Of a DNA stretch of 23,803 bases, positions 1-6,774 are shown one piece after another. The notes beneath the pieces were generated by a model, which searched no databases, was not told where the DNA came from, and saw only the letters and a list, made by a program, of their open reading frames with translations. How positions within the stretch are numbered: position 1 is the first letter of the stretch; every line of letters begins with the position of its first letter. The translations under genes were made by a program, and so were the position numbers. Source of the DNA: Chromatiales bacterium (GTDB lineage Bacteria > Pseudomonadota > Gammaproteobacteria > UBA6429 > Thiohalophilaceae); NCBI GenBank assembly GCA_024641465.1, contig JAHEDB010000004.1:1-23803 (forward strand), given 5' to 3'.

Positions 1-2
1 GC

Positions 3-380
3 CTGCTCGAAAAGGGCGGGCAGGTGCAGGCGCGGGTGGCGGAATTTTTTCGCGATTATCAGCCGCTCGCCTCGCTGTTGCACGGCGACCTCTGGTCCGG
101 CAATTATGCCATCCTCGCCTCCGGAGAGCCGGTGATCTTCGATCCCGCCGTGTATTATGGTGACCGCGAGGCCGATATCGCCATGACCGAATTGTTCGGA
201 GGATTCGGCGCGGATTTTTATGCCGCCTATAATGAGGCCTGGCCCCTCGATGACGGTTACAGCCGGCGCAAGACCTTTTATAATCTCTACCACATCCTCA
301 ACCACTATAATATGTTCGGCGGTGGTTATGGCTCGCAGGCGGAAGGCATGATGGATCGCCTGTTGAGTGACCTGAAATAG
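3..380 (+). CDS. Fructosamine kinase family protein, C-terminal part
   Basis: The reading frame is open to the left edge, so the gene starts outside the window and only about 125 C-terminal residues are present. Features typical of the fructosamine/ketosamine-3-kinase family (aminoglycoside-phosphotransferase fold) are visible. The catalytic-loop segment LLHGDLWSGN supplies the catalytic Asp and the Asn that binds metal. The metal-binding segment FDPAVYYGDREADIAM follows, then the family's closing block with YNLYHILNHYNMFGGGY. Family members phosphorylate sugar amines on glycated proteins or small molecules, which destabilises the adduct; the exact bacterial substrate is usually unknown. The stop codon is TAG at 378-380, and the next gene follows after 37 bases on the same strand, so co-transcription is possible. 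The family call is firm; the substrate is not determined. Confidence 0.9.
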   Translation: MLEKGGQVQARVAEFFRDYQPLASLLHGDLWSGNYAILASGEPVIFDPAVYYGDREADIAMTELFGGFGADFYAAYNEAWPLDDGYSRRKTFYNLYHILNHYNMFGGGYGSQAEGMMDRLLSDLK

Positions 381-417
381 ACCCCATCTTTGCATCATCA
401 CCGGTAAGAATCACGCT

Positions 418-1020
418 ATGCATACAGACACCCTCAGCTACGTCATCGGTAACAAGCTGTACCTGAATATCACCGACCGTTGTACCCTGGTGTGTGAGTT
501 TTGTCCCAAGACCCTGGGTTCGCATCAGGTGCACGACTATGACCTGACGCTGGCCAAGCGACCGGAGGTCGAGGCGATCATCGCCGCCATTGGCGATCCG
601 ACTGCCTATGAGGAGATCGTGTTCTGCGGTTTTGGCGAACCGACCCTGCGCCTCAAGGTGTTGCTACAGGTGGCGCGTTATATAAAGGACAACGGTGGCC
701 GGGTCCGCTTGAATACCGACGGTCTGGCCAACCTGGTCAACAAACGCAATGTCCTGCCGGAGATGCAGGGCCTGATCGATGCGGTGTCGGTGTCCATGAA
801 CGCGCAAAATGAGGCACTTTATAATCAGCACTGCGCCCCGCAACTCAAGGGGGCCTGGCAGGCCATGCTCGATTTTCTGGCCGAGGCGCCGCGCTACATC
901 CCGGATGTGACCGCCACGGCGATCGATGGGCTGGCCGGGGTGGATATCGCGGCCTGCAAGAAAATCGCTGTCGAGCTGGGGGTCAAATTCCGCTCCCGCC
1001 AGCTGGATGTCGTGGGATAA
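418..1020 (+). CDS. TatD-associated radical SAM protein
   Basis: This is a 200-residue radical SAM enzyme. The iron-sulfur motif is C22-x3-C26-x2-C29 in the segment NITDRCTLVCEFC. The SAM-binding glycine motif appears as GFGEPT at about residues 71-76, and a serine-containing strand (AVSVSMNAQ) follows as in this fold. The short length and the phrase FCGFGEPTLR match the small radical SAM family often found fused or adjacent to TatD nucleases. The reaction of that family is not established, as far as I know. There is no TatD gene in the visible neighbourhood; the kinase-family gene lies just upstream. The ATG at 418 is the first in-frame start giving the whole fold, although its ribosome site is weak. 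No intrinsic terminator is evident after the stop. Confidence 0.85.
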   Translation: MHTDTLSYVIGNKLYLNITDRCTLVCEFCPKTLGSHQVHDYDLTLAKRPEVEAIIAAIGDPTAYEEIVFCGFGEPTLRLKVLLQVARYIKDNGGRVRLNTDGLANLVNKRNVLPEMQGLIDAVSVSMNAQNEALYNQHCAPQLKGAWQAMLDFLAEAPRYIPDVTATAIDGLAGVDIAACKKIAVELGVKFRSRQLDVVG

Positions 1021-1215
1021 GGGGCGCAATAAACCCGGTTGTTCGTCTTTTTATCGCTCACTCCGCGCGGATAATTTTTATTATGGTTTTGTCTTGAATG
1101 GTCGATACCCTTATCAATAAATAGTGAACGAATCATCGCCGTTACACACTAATAACGCTCACTGAATGCATATCCCAGAGTCATCTTTTTAAGATCAGGT
1201 TGTTCGAAAATTACG

Positions 1216-2151
1216 ATGGAAGCAGGTTACAAACCCAAATTTGAATGGCGCTTTCTGGGGCCGGGCTTCTGGCCGGTCTGGTTGAGCGCGGGCCTGTTGT
1301 GGTTGCTGACCCTGGCACCGGCCTGGGTGCGCCAGCGTCTCGCCAAGTGGCTGGCCCGCTGGGTGCTGATCCGCCATCGCAAACGTCGGCAGATTGTCGA
1401 TACCAACCTGGCCCTGTGTTTTCCCGGCAAATCGGCGCGGGCGCGGCGGATCATGATGCGGCGGTTTATGGAATACGCGGCGATGGCGATACTGGACTAT
1501 GGCCTGCTCTGGTTTGGCGGGCCGCGTCGCCTCAATAAGCGCATCGTCTTGCTGGGGGCTGAGCACATCGAACGGCCCTATCTGTCCGACCGGCGCATTA
1601 TCCTGCTGAGCTGCCATACCCCCGGCCTGGAATACGGAGCGATGGCCATCACCCGCCGTTACCCCACGGTGGGTCTGGTCAAACCCGCCAGGAATCCCCT
1701 GATCGAATGGCTGGTGGCGCGCGGCCGGACTCGATTTAACAGTCGGCTGATTGAACGCAGTAGCGGGATACGGCAGGTCATCAAGGCCATCCGCCGGAAA
1801 AACCTGTTTTACTATTTACCGGATGAGGATCTGGGCGCCACGCAGCATTCTGAATTCCTGCCCTTTTTCGGCGTGCCGACCGCGACCATTACCAGCCTCG
1901 GCCGCCTGGCGGATATGACCCACGCGCTGATCGTACCGTGCATTACCCGGTTTAATCGCAAACAGGACCGCTACGAGGTGCAGTGCTATCCGGCGCTCAC
2001 GCATTTTCCGAGCGGCGATGCCAGCGAGGATGCCAGGACCATGAACCGGGTCATCGAGCAGATGATCCGTGAGGCGCCTGAACAATATATGTGGTCATTC
2101 AGGCTGTTTCAGACCCGGCCGGATAAGCAGGCCTCGCCCTATGAGCGGTGA
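1216..2151 (+). CDS. LpxL/HtrB-type lysophospholipid acyltransferase
   Basis: This 311-residue protein matches the lipid A late-acyltransferase (HtrB/LpxL/MsbB) family, which is about 300 residues long. It opens with a hydrophobic segment at about residues 18-35, consistent with inner-membrane attachment. The catalytic H-x4-E motif of the family is seen at H134 and E139 (SCHTPGLE). Further family blocks are FYYLPDEDLG near residue 200, the PFFGVPTAT segment, and the closing EQYMWSFRLFQTRP. Such enzymes transfer an acyl chain from acyl-ACP to a Kdo-lipid A precursor on the cytoplasmic face of the inner membrane. The particular acyl position cannot be told from sequence. The chosen ATG lacks a clear Shine-Dalgarno sequence. 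The 3' end overlaps by 13 bases with a small convergent gene on the other strand. Confidence 0.9.
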   Translation: MEAGYKPKFEWRFLGPGFWPVWLSAGLLWLLTLAPAWVRQRLAKWLARWVLIRHRKRRQIVDTNLALCFPGKSARARRIMMRRFMEYAAMAILDYGLLWFGGPRRLNKRIVLLGAEHIERPYLSDRRIILLSCHTPGLEYGAMAITRRYPTVGLVKPARNPLIEWLVARGRTRFNSRLIERSSGIRQVIKAIRRKNLFYYLPDEDLGATQHSEFLPFFGVPTATITSLGRLADMTHALIVPCITRFNRKQDRYEVQCYPALTHFPSGDASEDARTMNRVIEQMIREAPEQYMWSFRLFQTRPDKQASPYER

Positions 2152-2276
2152 TGGTCGGCCCTGAGGTGCTGGAGCAGTTTGGCGATACCCCGCCGGGAGA
2201 AATCGATCAGCATGGCCGGGATGGCGATGAACAGCCCAATCAATACCAGCGTCTTCATGACATTCGTAAACAACAT
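2139..2276 (-). CDS. Small single-pass membrane protein (45 aa)
   Basis: A 45-codon frame that is easily missed because of its length. It is preceded by a strong ribosome site, GGAGG, seven bases before the ATG at 2276. The product begins MLFTNVMKTLVLIGLF and has one hydrophobic segment at about residues 9-23. A basic, amphipathic tail follows (FSRRGIAKLLQHLR) and ends DHHRS, which suggests an inner-membrane peptide with a cytoplasmic positively charged tail. It runs convergently into the acyltransferase gene and overlaps its last 13 bases. I do not recognise the family. The plus-strand frame covering the same bases has no ribosome site and a non-protein-like composition, so the minus strand is preferred. 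Confidence 0.6.
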   Translation of the reverse strand: MLFTNVMKTLVLIGLFIAIPAMLIDFSRRGIAKLLQHLRADHHRS

Positions 2277-2515
2277 TGGCTTGCCTCCATTAGATATTAC
2301 CGAGATGAATCGGTAGTGAATATCCTGCAGGAACCGTGCCTGTGGAGCGATAACGAAAAATCAACAAGTTAGCTATGTTCAGGGTGGCAAGGGCGGAAAG
2401 AGGCGGCAAGCTTTGGGCCGGAGCAGCGGGTTATTTTTATGCAAATGAAGGAGTTAAAGGGTGTACATCCATGTACAGGGGGGGGTGTCGGTATACCTTA
2501 CAAATATTAAATGTA

Positions 2516-2692
2516 TTAAACGCACTCGCGTTCCAGGCAGGCGCATTCCTTGCGAGCGGCGCTGACCATCTGCATCAGCTGAAAGTATTCCTGGGCGTCC
2601 TGACAGGTATCCAGCGGCCCTTCCAGCCCGCCGGCACTTTCTACATACCAGCCGAGGCCCTCTTTCTGATAAATATTCGGTTCTTTAGCCAT
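2516..2692 (-). CDS. Small cysteine-containing protein (58 aa), function unknown
   Basis: A 58-codon gene with one of the best ribosome sites in the window: AGGAGGTG six bases upstream of the ATG at 2692. The product starts MAKEPNIYQKEGLGWYVES and is soluble. It contains one Cys near residue 30 and a C-terminal cluster C-x-C-x5-C (residues 50, 52 and 58-adjacent) that could bind metal or form disulfides. The middle segment (DTCQDAQEYFQLMQMVSAA) looks helical. I do not recognise the family. It is followed 240 bases downstream by the 45-codon membrane gene on the same strand, but there is no evidence for one transcript. Codon choice resembles that of the larger genes here. Confidence 0.65.
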   Translation of the reverse strand: MAKEPNIYQKEGLGWYVESAGGLEGPLDTCQDAQEYFQLMQMVSAARKECACLERECV

Positions 2693-3250
2693 TTCACACC
2701 TCCTGCCGAGGGTGGTTGTCGATACCCCTTAAGATCGGCCGAAATGTGACGGAGTTCAGGAAAAGTTTATGGCAGATTGTTACATCGGTGAAATACGAAA
2801 ATATTCATTCATTACAAAAAGTTAGACTATTAGTCGGGGTTGTCGCCAAGGTCTGGGGACTAAACACGTGCGCCTGTCGTCGCGACAATATCTTACTTTA
2901 TTAACCACTGCGGCGATAAAACAAGACATTAATAGAATACGTATCCCACTTATTGTCTTTTTTATGGCGTATGTTAGTGATAGTTAATCATTTCCAGTTA
3001 TTTTTACATCTCGTTGCCACTGGCGGGGCGCTAATTATGATTAGTGGGAAATATTAATAGCAATTAGCGGTAATTATGAGAGAAAGTGGGTTAAATTTTG
3101 ACGCCTTTACAGCGGCTCCCCCAATGGCCGGAAAATAGCGTTGCCAGGTGGATACCGTTGCGGGCTTAGACAGGTATGTCGGATAAGTTTACATAGTGAG
3201 CACAAGGGGTGGGATCGATCTTGAGATAAAACAATGAAAAACAATAAGTT
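2693..3250. other. AT-rich intergenic region
   Basis: About 560 bases without a convincing gene. The plus-strand frame at 2716-2904 starts with TTG, has no ribosome site and is not protein-like. Visible structure includes the dyad CTAAT-tatg-ATTAG at 3031-3044 and a short dyad TGTCG-tcg-CGACA at 2876-2888. Another dyad, GACA-ggta-TGTC, lies near 3170-3182. The right part may hold enhancer (activator) sites for the sigma-54 promoter at 3257-3273, and the left part should contain the promoter of the 58-codon gene. A specific activator site cannot be named. Confidence 0.4.
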
Positions 3251-3256
3251 AATTCA

Positions 3257-3273
3257 TTGGCATGATGGTTGCT
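3257..3273 (+). promoter_or_regulatory. Sigma-54 (RpoN) promoter
   Basis: The sequence TTGGCATGATGGTTGCT matches the sigma-54 consensus. GG at 3259-3260 and GC at 3271-3272 are separated by exactly ten bases, with flanking TTGGCA and TTGCT. The predicted start of transcription is about 3284. An IHF-like site with one mismatch (AAACAA-taag-TTA, 3239-3251) lies directly upstream, which is weak evidence. No long reading frame follows, so the likely product is the RNA ending at 3424. Confidence 0.75.
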
Positions 3274-3283
3274 ATATTAATCA

Positions 3284-3424
3284 TGTGTATTCTCTTGTTG
3301 TCGATATTGGATATCGCATTCAGATAGGGGAAGTACATTCGAAGCGTCGTCATTAGCTAGTGCCTGTTAAGGCAATTGTTGTCTAGCTGTGTTTTCAAGC
3401 CCCTCTCATGAGGGGCTTTTTTTT
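3284..3424 (+). ncRNA. Candidate sigma-54-dependent small RNA (about 140 nt)
   Basis: The interval is bounded by the sigma-54 promoter and a perfect intrinsic terminator and encodes no ribosome-site-supported protein. It contains three clear hairpins. The first is CGATAT-tgg-ATATCG at 3302-3316, which places a GGA-containing loop at its tip. The second is a two-part stem at 3355-3388 (AGCTAG + TGCC paired with GGCA + CTAGCT, with an eight-base bulge). The third is the terminator stem at 3398-3417. Between hairpins one and two lies an apparently unpaired stretch with AGGGGA, a candidate pairing or CsrA-type binding segment. Known sigma-54-driven small RNAs (Qrr, CrcZ, GlmY/GlmZ) have this promoter-terminator layout, but I see no sequence identity to them. 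A 14-codon frame at 3283 lacks a ribosome site. Confidence 0.6.
3398..3424 (+). terminator. Intrinsic terminator of the candidate small RNA
   Basis: Perfect eight-base-pair stem AGCCCCTC / GAGGGGCT with loop TCAT, followed by a run of eight T on the plus strand. This is a textbook Rho-independent terminator. No protein gene precedes it on this strand for more than 1,200 bases. Confidence 0.9.
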
Positions 3425-3476
3425 GCCGGTGGTGTTGTGCGGGTGGTTGCTGGCCATCAGGCGGCTGCCCAAACGC

Positions 3477-3500
3477 AAAAAACCCCGCTGCTGCGAGGTT
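3477..3500 (-). terminator. Intrinsic terminator of the 57-codon gene
   Basis: Read on the minus strand the stem is AACCTCGC / GCGGGGTT (eight pairs, one G-U) with loop AGCA, followed by six T. It lies 43 bases after the stop codon of the small protein gene and faces the small-RNA terminator about 50 bases away. Confidence 0.85.
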
Positions 3501-3542
3501 TGGCTGGTCTGGTTTATCCTGATGCAGCAGGCTGCGCAGGGT

Positions 3543-3716
3543 TTATGATGAGATATAGCGATTGGCGGCAGGCGCGGTTTTGGTGTTGTAGGTGGTTATA
3601 AAGATGTTGTAGCCCTGCTGTACGACGGCGGTTGCACCGACCAGGCCGCCATGCGTGGGGTTGTCCATCAGGCCGAAGATGGCCAGCGCGATCACGAATT
3701 TGATTTTGTACCACAT
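3543..3716 (-). CDS. Small protein with hydrophobic N-terminus (57 aa), sigma-54 driven
   Basis: The ATG at 3716 is preferred over the upstream TTG (3728) because it has the ribosome site GGAGTG about six bases upstream. The product begins MWYKIKFVIALAIFGLM, a short basic-hydrophobic start that could be a membrane segment or a signal-like anchor. A Gly/Ala/Val-rich stretch and a polar Thr/Asn-rich tail ending in NRYISS follow. No family is recognised. It forms a complete single-gene transcription unit: a sigma-54-like promoter at 3763-3780, a leader of roughly 37 bases, the gene, and an intrinsic terminator at 3477-3500. Such a tight arrangement argues that the gene is real despite its size. 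It converges on the candidate small RNA. Confidence 0.65.
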   Translation of the reverse strand: MWYKIKFVIALAIFGLMDNPTHGGLVGATAVVQQGYNIFITTYNTKTAPAANRYISS

Positions 3717-3762
3717 AAAACACTCCAAATAATACGTTTACTGTCTGTCTAGACCGTACCAT

Positions 3763-3780
3763 AAGCAGGGATTATGCCAA
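3763..3780 (-). promoter_or_regulatory. Sigma-54-like promoter of the 57-codon gene
   Basis: On the minus strand the sequence TTGGCATAATCCCTGCTT has GG and GC separated by exactly ten bases, with TTGGCA and TGCTT flanks. It deviates from consensus mainly by C instead of T before TGC. The predicted start is near 3753, leaving a short leader with the ribosome site. The first six bases, TTGGCA, are identical to those of the facing sigma-54 promoter at 3257-3273. Confidence 0.6.
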
Positions 3781-3895
3781 CTTTGAAATTGCTATTAAAA
3801 TCAGGGGATTAATTGATGCCCGGTTCGGATGGCATGGTTAAAATGTAAACAATTTCGACAGGCGCTAAGTGGGTGTAAAAGGCGATGCGGGAAAA

Positions 3896-4666
3896 TCAGT
3901 CCGCCTCGGAGCGGGCCATCAGGGGTTGCATGGTGGTCAGCAGACTTTTAAACAGGCCCTTGTTGTGGGCCTCTTCGCCAGCCAGGAGCCGTTTCATGTG
4001 TTCCCGTTCCGTGGGCATGGCGAAACAGGCCGGACAGGAATCGGGCACCACCGGCAGACCGGCATCGCGGGCAAAGTCTGCCGTCTGGCGTTCGCGCACA
4101 TAGACCATCGGTCGAATGATGCGCACATCCCCTTCCTTATTGGTATAGCTGGCCTTCATGGTGCGCAACTGGCCGCCACGAAAGGCCGACATCAGGAAAC
4201 TCTCGGCCAGATCATCCAGGTGCTGGGCCAGCACCAGCACGTTATAGCCCTCTCTTCGACAGGTGGCGTACATGATGCCGCGCTTCATGCGGGAGCAGAA
4301 GGAACAGAAGGAGTCATTCTTCATCTGCGCCTCGGCCTGTTTGGCGATGGGCTGGCTTTCATAATAATAAGGAATACCCAGGCCGGCCAGGTAGGTCGTG
4401 AGGTGGGAGGGATCGAAGCCTTCGACCTGGGGATCGACCGTCATGGCGCCAAGCTCGAAGCGGACGGGGGCATAGGCCTGTAGGTGACGCAGGATATGCA
4501 GCAGGGACAGGGAATCCTTGCCGCCGGACAGGCCCAATAGCAAGCGGTCACCATCCTGGATCATATTGAAATCATGGATGGCCCGGCCGATCTGCCGCAT
4601 CAGGGACTTGGGGGGCTTGATGGCGGTCGGTCTGCCAGTGTTAATCTGTGAGGGATTCGTCTGCAT
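3896..4666 (-). CDS. TtcA-family tRNA thiolation ATPase
   Basis: A 256-residue PP-loop ATPase. The nucleotide motif SGGKDS is at residues 47-52. The family's two cysteine pairs are present: C121-x2-C124 (CSFCSR) and C210-x2-C213 (CPAC). In TtcA these hold the [4Fe-4S] cluster needed to convert C32 of some tRNAs to 2-thiocytidine. The block RIIRPMVYVRE is also family-typical. Details such as HLDDLAESF in place of the E. coli GHHRDD-type segment indicate a TtcA-like subgroup, so the exact tRNA target is inferred rather than shown. Start choice: the ATG at 4666 gives the full N-terminus but lacks a clear ribosome site; M23 is an alternative. It is divergent from a rhodanese gene 81 bases away, which fits a shared sulfur-transfer role. 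Confidence 0.85.
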   Translation of the reverse strand: MQTNPSQINTGRPTAIKPPKSLMRQIGRAIHDFNMIQDGDRLLLGLSGGKDSLSLLHILRHLQAYAPVRFELGAMTVDPQVEGFDPSHLTTYLAGLGIPYYYESQPIAKQAEAQMKNDSFCSFCSRMKRGIMYATCRREGYNVLVLAQHLDDLAESFLMSAFRGGQLRTMKASYTNKEGDVRIIRPMVYVRERQTADFARDAGLPVVPDSCPACFAMPTEREHMKRLLAGEEAHNKGLFKSLLTTMQPLMARSEAD

Positions 4667-4747
4667 GGCCGCCAGTGTAAAACAAAGCCGCGGTGAGATC
4701 AGGCTGCGGGGCTATACTTTTTTTAAATGGGGAGTAGGATAGAGGCT

Positions 4748-5173
4748 ATGCCAAAAGCAAGTGTTAAGACCATTACCCCCAAACAGGCCTGGCAGATCAT
4801 CCAGGATCAGCCCAAGGCCCTGTTGATCGACGTGCGCTCACAAATGGAGTTCCTGTTTATCGGCCATCCCGTCGGGGCGATCCATATCCCCTGGATCGAC
4901 GAGCCGGACTGGAATATCAATCCCCATTTTGCCCCCGAGGTGCGCAAGCTGGTGCTGGGCGGGCTGGATCATAAGTCAGGCCACAATGTCCCCATCCTGC
5001 TGATCTGCCGCAGCGGCAAGCGTTCGCTGGAGGCGGGGGAGTTGCTGCTCAAAGAGGGTTTTCATCAGGTCTATAATATTGCCGATGGTTTCGAGGGTGA
5101 GCTGGACGATACCCATCATCGCAGTACCCTGGCCGGCTGGCGCTTTGACGGCCTGCCCTGGGAGCAGTGTTGA
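4748..5173 (+). CDS. Rhodanese-like sulfurtransferase
   Basis: A single-domain rhodanese of 141 residues. Visible family features are LLIDVRSQMEF (the DVR motif, residues 25-35), GHPVGAIHIPW (residues 39-49), the active-site loop C87-RSGKRS, and the closing VYNIADGFEGELD segment. The catalytic Cys87 would carry a persulfide. The loop CRSGKRS is a six-residue loop typical of sulfur-transfer rather than phosphatase members. I start at the ATG at 4748 rather than the upstream 4727 because a purine-rich ribosome region precedes it and the homologous part begins just after. The gene is divergent from the TtcA-family gene, and a small membrane-protein gene follows after three bases, so the two are surely one transcript. 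It may supply sulfur for tRNA thiolation (inference). Confidence 0.9.
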   Translation: MPKASVKTITPKQAWQIIQDQPKALLIDVRSQMEFLFIGHPVGAIHIPWIDEPDWNINPHFAPEVRKLVLGGLDHKSGHNVPILLICRSGKRSLEAGELLLKEGFHQVYNIADGFEGELDDTHHRSTLAGWRFDGLPWEQC

Positions 5174-5176
5174 ACA

Positions 5177-5596
5177 ATGCGGCGGCAAAAACCGGAGCTT
5201 ATCCCGGCTGACAGACGGACCCGGCAGAATTTATTGATCATCGCCGCGGCCTATGTATTATTTCTCGTCTGGCTGGAACCTCTGATCGACTTTCTACTCA
5301 GCCTTGACCCGCTGGCGGTTGATCCATTTGCTATGGCCGGCCTGAACCAGAAAAAAATTCAGTACAGCAGCGCCGCCTTTGCCGCTGCCCGTAGCGTGCC
5401 TATCGGCTTATTGTTCTGGCTGGGTTACCGGATTTTGGCCTCGGCCAGTATTCCGCCGGCGAGGATGAAATTTCCCTTTCAGGTGCATAAAATAAAGGGC
5501 AAACAGGCGCGCCTGTATGGGCTATTATTAATGGGCATCAGCATGTTTCTGATCTACTGGGAAATGGTGCAGTTAAGCCGTAAACTGCTGGCATAA
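5177..5596 (+). CDS. Small three-helix membrane protein, unknown function
   Basis: A 139-residue protein starting three bases after the rhodanese stop; a GGAGCAG ribosome-like stretch lies inside the end of the preceding gene. Three hydrophobic segments are seen at about residues 18-41, 69-88 and 111-131. A polar N-terminus (RRQKPELIPADRRTRQN) and a basic loop between helices two and three (VHKIKGKQARLYG) suggest an inner-membrane protein with the basic loop inside. No family is recognised. The tight coupling with the rhodanese suggests a related task, but nothing in the sequence shows it. No clear terminator follows. Confidence 0.75.
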   Translation: MRRQKPELIPADRRTRQNLLIIAAAYVLFLVWLEPLIDFLLSLDPLAVDPFAMAGLNQKKIQYSSAAFAAARSVPIGLLFWLGYRILASASIPPARMKFPFQVHKIKGKQARLYGLLLMGISMFLIYWEMVQLSRKLLA

Positions 5597-5675
5597 CTAT
5601 ATAACAGCGGCAAAATGCCATGATGTTCCGGGTGTTATAAATACTATATAAATGGTTTCAGGGGTGAAGGTCTAC

Positions 5676-6749
5676 ATGAAGGCAGACAATTCAGGCATTA
5701 CTCAAGCACCAAGTTTATCGCAACAGGACATTGCCAGTCACAAGGCCTTGATCGGTTTTGACGACAAGGATGCCAAACTACTCAAGACGCACGGGGCGGT
5801 GGTTGAAGAGCAGCTCGATGCCATCATTGAGAAGTTCTATCAGCAACAATTAACCATCGCCGAAGTGCAGGCCGTACTGGCTGTGGATGAACGACTGCCG
5901 CGCCTCAAGACCACCATGAAACAATATATCCGTGAGTTATTTATCGGCGACTATGGCAGCGCCTATGTGAAGCGGCGTCTGGAGATCGGCAAGGCCCACG
6001 AAAATCTCGGCGTCGGCGCCCGTTATTATCTGGCCGCGATATATCAACTGGAAAATCTGTTACGCGACACCATCCCTGACCGGGACAGCCAGGCCAGTGC
6101 ACCGCTTAGAAGCGCCCTGCACAAGGTGATGGAGTTCGATGTACAGATCGTAATGGATCAATTTATCAGTAACCTGATGGCCAAGGTCAAGGTTGCCCAG
6201 GATGAGCTGGAAGACTATGCCGAGGGTCTGGAAGAGGTTGTTACTGAACGGACTCGCCAGCTACACGAGCTATCCCGCAAGGACGAATTGACCGAATTGT
6301 TTAATCGCCGTGGTATGCAGGAAAACATGCGGCGTGAACTGGCCAACGCCGCCCGTTACAAGGAACGGCTCAGCTTCATTTGTTTTACCCTAAATGATTA
6401 CCGGCAACTGGTGGCGAAGAAGGGCCAGGCCATCGGTGATGTGGTGCTTAACCAGATCGGCCACGATATCAAGGCGCAGATCCGTGAGGCCGATATCGCC
6501 TGCCGGGCGGCCGATGATGAATTTTGCATTATCATGCCCAGGACCCAAAGCTCAGAGGCGGAGGCCATTTGCAAACGCCTGATCGAAATGTTTAAAAAGG
6601 ATAATCAGCACAACCTGTCATTCAGCATGGGTATCTCCACCACCAATAGCGATGAAGTGATGGAAACGGATCACTTTATCAATCTTGTGGAAGGGCTGAT
6701 GCGCAAGGCGGCCGGTACGCCAGGCTTTAATGTCTGTGTAGGCAAGTAG
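5676..6749 (+). CDS. Globin-coupled sensor with degenerate GGDEF domain
   Basis: 357 residues. Residues 20-165 form a sensor-globin domain with a B10-type Tyr (FYQQQL, Y55) and the proximal-His segment IGKAHENLGV (H108), so heme and gas binding is expected. A helical linker (about 168-200) leads to a GGDEF-fold domain beginning KDELTELFNRRG. The catalytic features are lost. The signature reads A-D-D-E-F at 279-283 instead of GGDEF. The first metal-binding Asp position in the block ICFTLNDYRQ is Thr, and the usual substrate-contact Asn-Asp is Val-Ala. Diguanylate cyclase activity is therefore unlikely; a regulatory or nucleotide-binding role is more plausible. I chose the ATG at 5676 because GAAGGT precedes it by a few bases, while 5652 has no ribosome site. 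The 9-base repeat ACTATATAA at 5596 and 5643 lies in the upstream gap. It converges on the stressosome operon, 25 bases from its end. Confidence 0.85.
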   Translation: MKADNSGITQAPSLSQQDIASHKALIGFDDKDAKLLKTHGAVVEEQLDAIIEKFYQQQLTIAEVQAVLAVDERLPRLKTTMKQYIRELFIGDYGSAYVKRRLEIGKAHENLGVGARYYLAAIYQLENLLRDTIPDRDSQASAPLRSALHKVMEFDVQIVMDQFISNLMAKVKVAQDELEDYAEGLEEVVTERTRQLHELSRKDELTELFNRRGMQENMRRELANAARYKERLSFICFTLNDYRQLVAKKGQAIGDVVLNQIGHDIKAQIREADIACRAADDEFCIIMPRTQSSEAEAICKRLIEMFKKDNQHNLSFSMGISTTNSDEVMETDHFINLVEGLMRKAAGTPGFNVCVGK

Positions 6750-6774
6750 TCGTTTTATAGGTCGGTTAAGCCGC

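Noticed and set aside
2148..2372. Plus-strand frame of 74 codons after the acyltransferase
   Set aside because: No ribosome site, very polar low-complexity composition, and the opposite strand carries a better small gene with GGAGG.
1100..2733. Recurring GTCGATACCC(C)TTA near 1101 and 2718, with looser copies near 3155 and 14240
   Set aside because: Only two close copies of about 13 bases, different spacing to genes, and no symmetry; could be chance.
2375..2749. Plus-strand frame of 124 codons
   Set aside because: It covers the 58-codon minus-strand gene, which has a much stronger ribosome site and more protein-like composition; the plus frame resembles no protein I know.
3514..3762. Minus-strand 82-codon frame overlapping the small sigma-54-driven gene
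   Set aside because: Its start lies next to the predicted -12 element, upstream of the expected transcript start, and its sequence is Arg/His-rich in the manner of a shadow frame. The 57-codon frame has the ribosome site.
6750..6774. Bidirectional terminator between the globin gene and the stressosome operon
   Set aside because: Only a very short CGG...CCG stem and no T run on either strand.
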